NCBI GenBank assembly: GCA_964387775.1
Contig: CAYLZO010000250.1
Span: 1-7,419 of the forward strand
Length of the DNA: 7,419 nucleotides
Direction of reading: 5' to 3'
Source of the DNA: CAYLZO01 sp964387775
GTDB lineage: Bacteria > Chloroflexota > Anaerolineae > JAAYZQ01
Shown here: in pieces, positions 4,793 to 7,419 of the stretch
How the letters are laid out: every line of letters begins with the position of its first letter
How positions within the stretch are numbered: the first letter of the stretch is position 1
Made by a program: the position numbers and the translations under genes
The notes under the pieces: generated by a model
The model's database searches: none
What the model was told of the DNA's origin: nothing
The model's input: only the letters and a program-made list of their open reading frames with translations

Positions 4793-6154
4793 ATGGAGCG
4801 CGACACAATCTACTTTTCCACCCGCGACCTGCTGATGATGGCCGCCCTGGCCGCCCTGGGCGGCGTGGTCAGCACCTATATCAACGCCGTCGGCGACTTT
4901 TTCCAGTCGATTTTCGGCTTTGCCGGGACGACCCAGTGGGCCGCCGGCCTGCACGTGCTGTGGCTGACGCTGGCCGTGGGCCTGACCCGCAAGCAGGGCG
5001 CGGGCACGGTCACCGGGCTGCTCAAGGGCGGCGTCGAGCTGCTCACCGGCAACACCCACGGCCTGCTCATCGTGCTGGTGGACGTGGTGGCCGGGCTGCT
5101 GGTCGATCTCGGCTTTCTCCCCTTCCGCAAAAAGGACTCGCTGGCCGCAACTTGCCTGGCCGGCGGGCTGGCCTCGGCCTCCAATGTGTTCGTCTTTCAG
5201 CTTTTCGCCTCGGTGCCGGCCGACACGCTGGCCTACTGGGCCATGCTGCTCGTAGCCGGCGTGGCCTTTCTCTCCGGCCTGCTCTTTGCCGGGGTGCTGA
5301 GCCGGGGCTTGCTCACCGCCCTGCGCCGGGCCGGCGCGGTCAAAGACGCGCCGCCGGAGCCGATGGGCCGCCGGGTTTACCCGATTTTTCTCGTCGCCGT
5401 CGCCCTGCTGGCCGTGGCGCTGACCGTCTACCTGCGCGACGCGCTGCGCGGCCCGACGACGGTCCACGTGGGCGGCGCGGTGAACGCGCCCTACGACTAC
5501 CCTGCCGCACACAACGATTTAGGCGCCACCACGGCCAAGGGCACCTTGCGCGAGGTGACGGCCAAGTACCAGGGCGTCCCCGTCCGCGAGATCGTCGCCC
5601 GCGCCGAGCCGCAGCCCGGCACCTCGCTGCTCCTGGTCCGCGCCAGCGACGGCTACGCCTTTTTCATCGGTTTGGACGAGGTGCGCGACAACGACGCCCT
5701 GCTGCTGGCCGGACAGGGCGAGGGCGACGAGGTCTCGTACAACATCGTCGGGGCGCTGAACAGCAAGGCCTGGGTGCGCGGCGTGGAGGAGCTGGTCGTC
5801 GTCGGCGGGGCGACGCTGGAGGTGGGCGGCGCGCTGGAGGCCCCCGCCCCCTACGACCCCGGCGACTGGCAGTTTGACATGGACAGCACCCGCCTGGACC
5901 TGGGCGACAGCGCGCGCAAGCTTCAGGGCGTGCCCCTGGGCCAGGTGCTGGCCTCAATGGAGCCCCGGGCCGGCGCTGAGACGGTCGTGGTCCACACGGA
6001 CGGCGAGCTCATCACCCTGCCCCTGGCCGACGTCCTGGCCGACGACGATTTGCGGCTCTTTACCGTCATCGGCGAGGCCGACGTCACCTTTGCCCTGGCC
6101 CGCATGAGCGGCGAGGTGCTGGCCGCCCGCGTGACCCGCATCGAAGTCAAATGA
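4793..6154 (+). CDS. ECF transporter S component (YkoE-like) fused to molybdopterin-domain-like repeats
   Basis: This 453-residue membrane protein starts at ATG 4793 behind GAGGGAG (4784-4790). The frame is open further upstream, but that part is the structured leader. Residues about 10-175 form around six hydrophobic helices and resemble the YkoE family of substrate-binding ECF components, known for thiamine-precursor uptake. Residues about 195-216 form another membrane helix (PIFLVAVALLAVALTVYL). The remainder is outside the membrane and holds two related beta-rich units, about 222-340 and 340-453. They share VxVGGA/LEVGGA openings, a (Y/L)QGVP(V/L) segment (as in YQGVPVREIV) and DG(Y/E)xxxxxLxxV, and end in VxRIEVK. 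This pattern resembles the molybdopterin-binding fold of sulfite-oxidase-type enzymes, without a visible catalytic cysteine. The fusion, the leader and the nearby moa genes suggest a Moco-related substrate. The repeat assignment is by eye. Confidence 0.8.
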   Translation: MERDTIYFSTRDLLMMAALAALGGVVSTYINAVGDFFQSIFGFAGTTQWAAGLHVLWLTLAVGLTRKQGAGTVTGLLKGGVELLTGNTHGLLIVLVDVVAGLLVDLGFLPFRKKDSLAATCLAGGLASASNVFVFQLFASVPADTLAYWAMLLVAGVAFLSGLLFAGVLSRGLLTALRRAGAVKDAPPEPMGRRVYPIFLVAVALLAVALTVYLRDALRGPTTVHVGGAVNAPYDYPAAHNDLGATTAKGTLREVTAKYQGVPVREIVARAEPQPGTSLLLVRASDGYAFFIGLDEVRDNDALLLAGQGEGDEVSYNIVGALNSKAWVRGVEELVVVGGATLEVGGALEAPAPYDPGDWQFDMDSTRLDLGDSARKLQGVPLGQVLASMEPRAGAETVVVHTDGELITLPLADVLADDDLRLFTVIGEADVTFALARMSGEVLAARVTRIEVK

Positions 6155-6218
6155 ACTGCAGTGGGACTGGTACCGGGTACCGGGTCCCAGGTCAGTAACG
6201 CGCATCGAGGTCAAATGA
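6137..6218 (+). repeat. Duplicated gene end flanking a palindromic repeat
   Basis: The last 18 bases of the S-component gene (6137-6154, CGCATCGAAGTCAAATGA) recur at 6201-6218 with one mismatch. Between the copies, TGGGAC (6162-6167) and GTCCCA (6184-6189) flank a double GGTACC palindrome (6169-6181). The arrangement looks like a small repeat that duplicated its target, or a local tandem duplication. No terminator T-run follows the hairpin. Confidence 0.6.
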
Positions 6219-6226
6219 GGAACAGT

Positions 6227-6277
6227 ACGCAGATTTCGCAGATGAACGCAGATGAAAACAGTCGAACAAATCTGCGT
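6227..6277 (+). repeat. Dispersed-type inverted repeat ACGCAGATTT/AAATCTGCGT
   Basis: ACGCAGATTT (6227-6236) is inverted at 6268-6277, with further partial copies (CGCAGATGA twice) between. The wording is typical of short non-coding repeats scattered in environmental genomes. It sits in the 145-base gap between the two transporter genes, which holds nothing else recognisable, and probably lengthened that gap. Confidence 0.6.
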
Positions 6278-6299
6278 TAATCCGCGTCCCTTGAAAGAG

Positions 6300-7419
6300 A
6301 TGATCCGCATCGAGGGGTTGAGCTACCGCTTCCGGGGCAGCGAGTCGTACGCGCTGCGCGACGTGAACCTGGAGATCGAGCCGGGCGAGTTCCTGGTCAT
6401 CACCGGGCCGTCGGGCTGCGGCAAGAGCACGCTGGCCCTGGCCATCGGCGGCTACCTCTTTCGCCAGTTCGACGGCGAGGCGGAGGGCCGCGTCGTCGTG
6501 GACGGCATCGACGTGCGCGAGGCCCCCATCTACGACGTCGCCGAGGTGGTCGGCCTGGTGCAGCAGAACCCCGAGGCCCAGTTCTGCACCCTGACCGTGG
6601 CCGACGAGGTGGCCTTTGGCCTGGAGAACCGCCGCCTGCCCCGCGCCGAGATCCGCGAGCGGATGGGCTGGGCGCTGAGCATCGCCGGCGCCGGGCACCT
6701 GGCCGGCCGCGCCCTGGCGACCCTGTCGGGCGGCGAGAAGCAAAAGGTCGCCATCGCGGCCATGATGGCCGCCAAGCCCCAGGTGCTCATTTTCGACGAG
6801 CCCACCTCCAACCTCGACCCCACCGCCACCGCCGAGATTTTCGACGTCATCGAGCACATCCGCGCCAAAGCGGGCATCACCGTCCTCGTCATCGAGCACA
6901 AGATCGACTACCTGCGTCCCTTCCAGCCCCGCCTGGTGGAGTTGCCAGCAGCCAGCAGCCAGCCCTTCGGCTTCGCTCAGGACAGGCAGCAAGCAGCCTC
7001 CCCACTACCCACTACCCACTACCCACTGCCCACTGCTCCTCTCCTCCGCACCTACAACCTCCACGCCGGCTACAACGGGCACCCCGTCCTGCGCGGCGTC
7101 TCCCTGAAAGTCGAGCCGGGCGAGTTCGTGTCGGTCATGGGCGACAATGGCTCGGGCAAGACGACGTTTTTGCACAGCCTGCTGGGACTGCGCAAGCCGA
7201 GCAACGGTTATGTCGAGGTGCTGGGCCACGACACGCGGCGGGCGCCCGTCTCCCAGATTGCCCGGCAGGTGGGCTTTTGCTTTCAGAATCCCGACCACCA
7301 ACTCTTTGCCGACAGCGTCTGGGAGGAGGCGACCTTTGCCGCCCGCAACTTTGGCCTGCTCGACGCGGCGGCCGAGGCGCGCGTCCGCGAACTCCTCGAC
7401 CGCTGCGGCCTGGGCGACC
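6300..7419 (+). CDS. Two-domain ECF transporter ATPase (YkoD-like), partial at window end
   Basis: At least 373 residues are visible and the frame runs off the window. The first ABC domain has Walker A GPSGCGKS (36-43), Q-loop QQNPE (88-92), signature LSGGEKQK (142-149), Walker B VLIFDE (162-167) and the switch histidine H200. The second begins near residue 252 with Walker A GDNGSGKTT (281-289) and Q-loop FQNPDHQLF (from 328). Both QNP(E/D)xQ motifs are typical of cobalt/biotin-type ECF energising ATPases, and two fused domains match YkoD. Residues about 216-249 between the domains are repeat-derived low-complexity sequence, where a normal chain would complete the first domain with its C-terminal beta-strand. 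The start is ATG 6300 with only a weak GAAAGAG directly before it. It should pair with the S component and with a T component expected beyond the window. Confidence 0.88.
   Translation, partial: MIRIEGLSYRFRGSESYALRDVNLEIEPGEFLVITGPSGCGKSTLALAIGGYLFRQFDGEAEGRVVVDGIDVREAPIYDVAEVVGLVQQNPEAQFCTLTVADEVAFGLENRRLPRAEIRERMGWALSIAGAGHLAGRALATLSGGEKQKVAIAAMMAAKPQVLIFDEPTSNLDPTATAEIFDVIEHIRAKAGITVLVIEHKIDYLRPFQPRLVELPAASSQPFGFAQDRQQAASPLPTTHYPLPTAPLLRTYNLHAGYNGHPVLRGVSLKVEPGEFVSVMGDNGSGKTTFLHSLLGLRKPSNGYVEVLGHDTRRAPVSQIARQVGFCFQNPDHQLFADSVWEEATFAARNFGLLDAAAEARVRELLDRCGLGD
6945..7035 (+). repeat. Repeat cluster encoding the ATPase inter-domain linker
   Basis: In order: CCAGCAG twice plus a partial copy (6945-6963); a PVLSEAEG-type palindromic repeat read backwards (6963-6987, CCTTCGGCTTCGCTCAGG core); then five heptamers, CCCACTA three times and CCCACTG twice (7001-7035). 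Such elements are usually intergenic. Here they are translated, giving a Pro/Ala/Gln/Thr-rich linker. Because the unit is seven bases, gain or loss of a single unit would shift the frame before the second ATPase domain. Confidence 0.85.

Noticed and set aside
7001..7035. CRISPR-like tandem repeat
   Set aside because: Units are seven bases with no spacers; this is a simple tandem repeat.

Overview
The window is high-GC bacterial DNA. It reads as a Chloroflexota-like genome (Anaerolineae or relatives). That assignment is inference: it rests on GC-rich coding sequence and on short dispersed repeats that I associate with such genomes (a PVLSEAEG-type palindrome, tandem CCCACTA heptamers, ACGCAGATTT/AAATCTGCGT inverted repeats). 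No phylogenetic marker was available to test it.

Layout. (1) 3-77, minus strand: tRNA-Pro(CGG), with its own promoter at 105-133. (2) 197-1958, plus strand: a promoter, then a single-domain response regulator overlapping by one base an AAA+ ATPase with a winged-helix-like N-terminus. (3) 1966-4402: a good sigma70-type promoter drives a compact molybdenum-cofactor (Moco) cluster: a small internally duplicated protein of unknown function, moaA (broken by a frameshift at a GTGA tetranucleotide repeat), moaC, and a stand-alone MOSC-domain protein (probably also frameshifted near its N-terminus). (4) 4425-4792: a consensus extended -10 promoter and a leader of about 330 nt. The leader folds into a closed multi-stem domain with a canonical 11-nt tetraloop receptor and a GAAA-capped hairpin, followed by three consecutive intrinsic terminators with nearly the same stem sequence. 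(5) 4793 to the window end: an ECF-type membrane S component (YkoE-like) fused to two C-terminal repeats resembling the molybdopterin-oxidoreductase fold, then a two-domain ECF ATPase (YkoD-like) that runs off the window.

How it may fit together. Regions 3-5 look like one theme. MoaA and MoaC make the pterin precursor of Moco, and the MOSC protein probably handles Moco or its sulfur. The leader RNA has the architecture and setting expected of a Moco/Tuco-type riboswitch, and the ECF transporter it controls carries a molybdopterin-type domain. The working hypothesis is a riboswitch-controlled ECF transporter for Moco, a pterin precursor or a related molybdenum/tungsten compound, rather than the thiamine precursor expected for the YkoE/YkoD family. 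The leader shows a mutually exclusive P1/antiterminator/terminator arrangement that predicts ligand-induced shut-off. Its three homologous terminators could be opened by register-shifted arm pairing.

Oddities: frameshifts in two neighbouring Moco genes, and a linker between the two ATPase domains built of 7-bp repeats and a dispersed palindrome, so the frame depends on repeat number.
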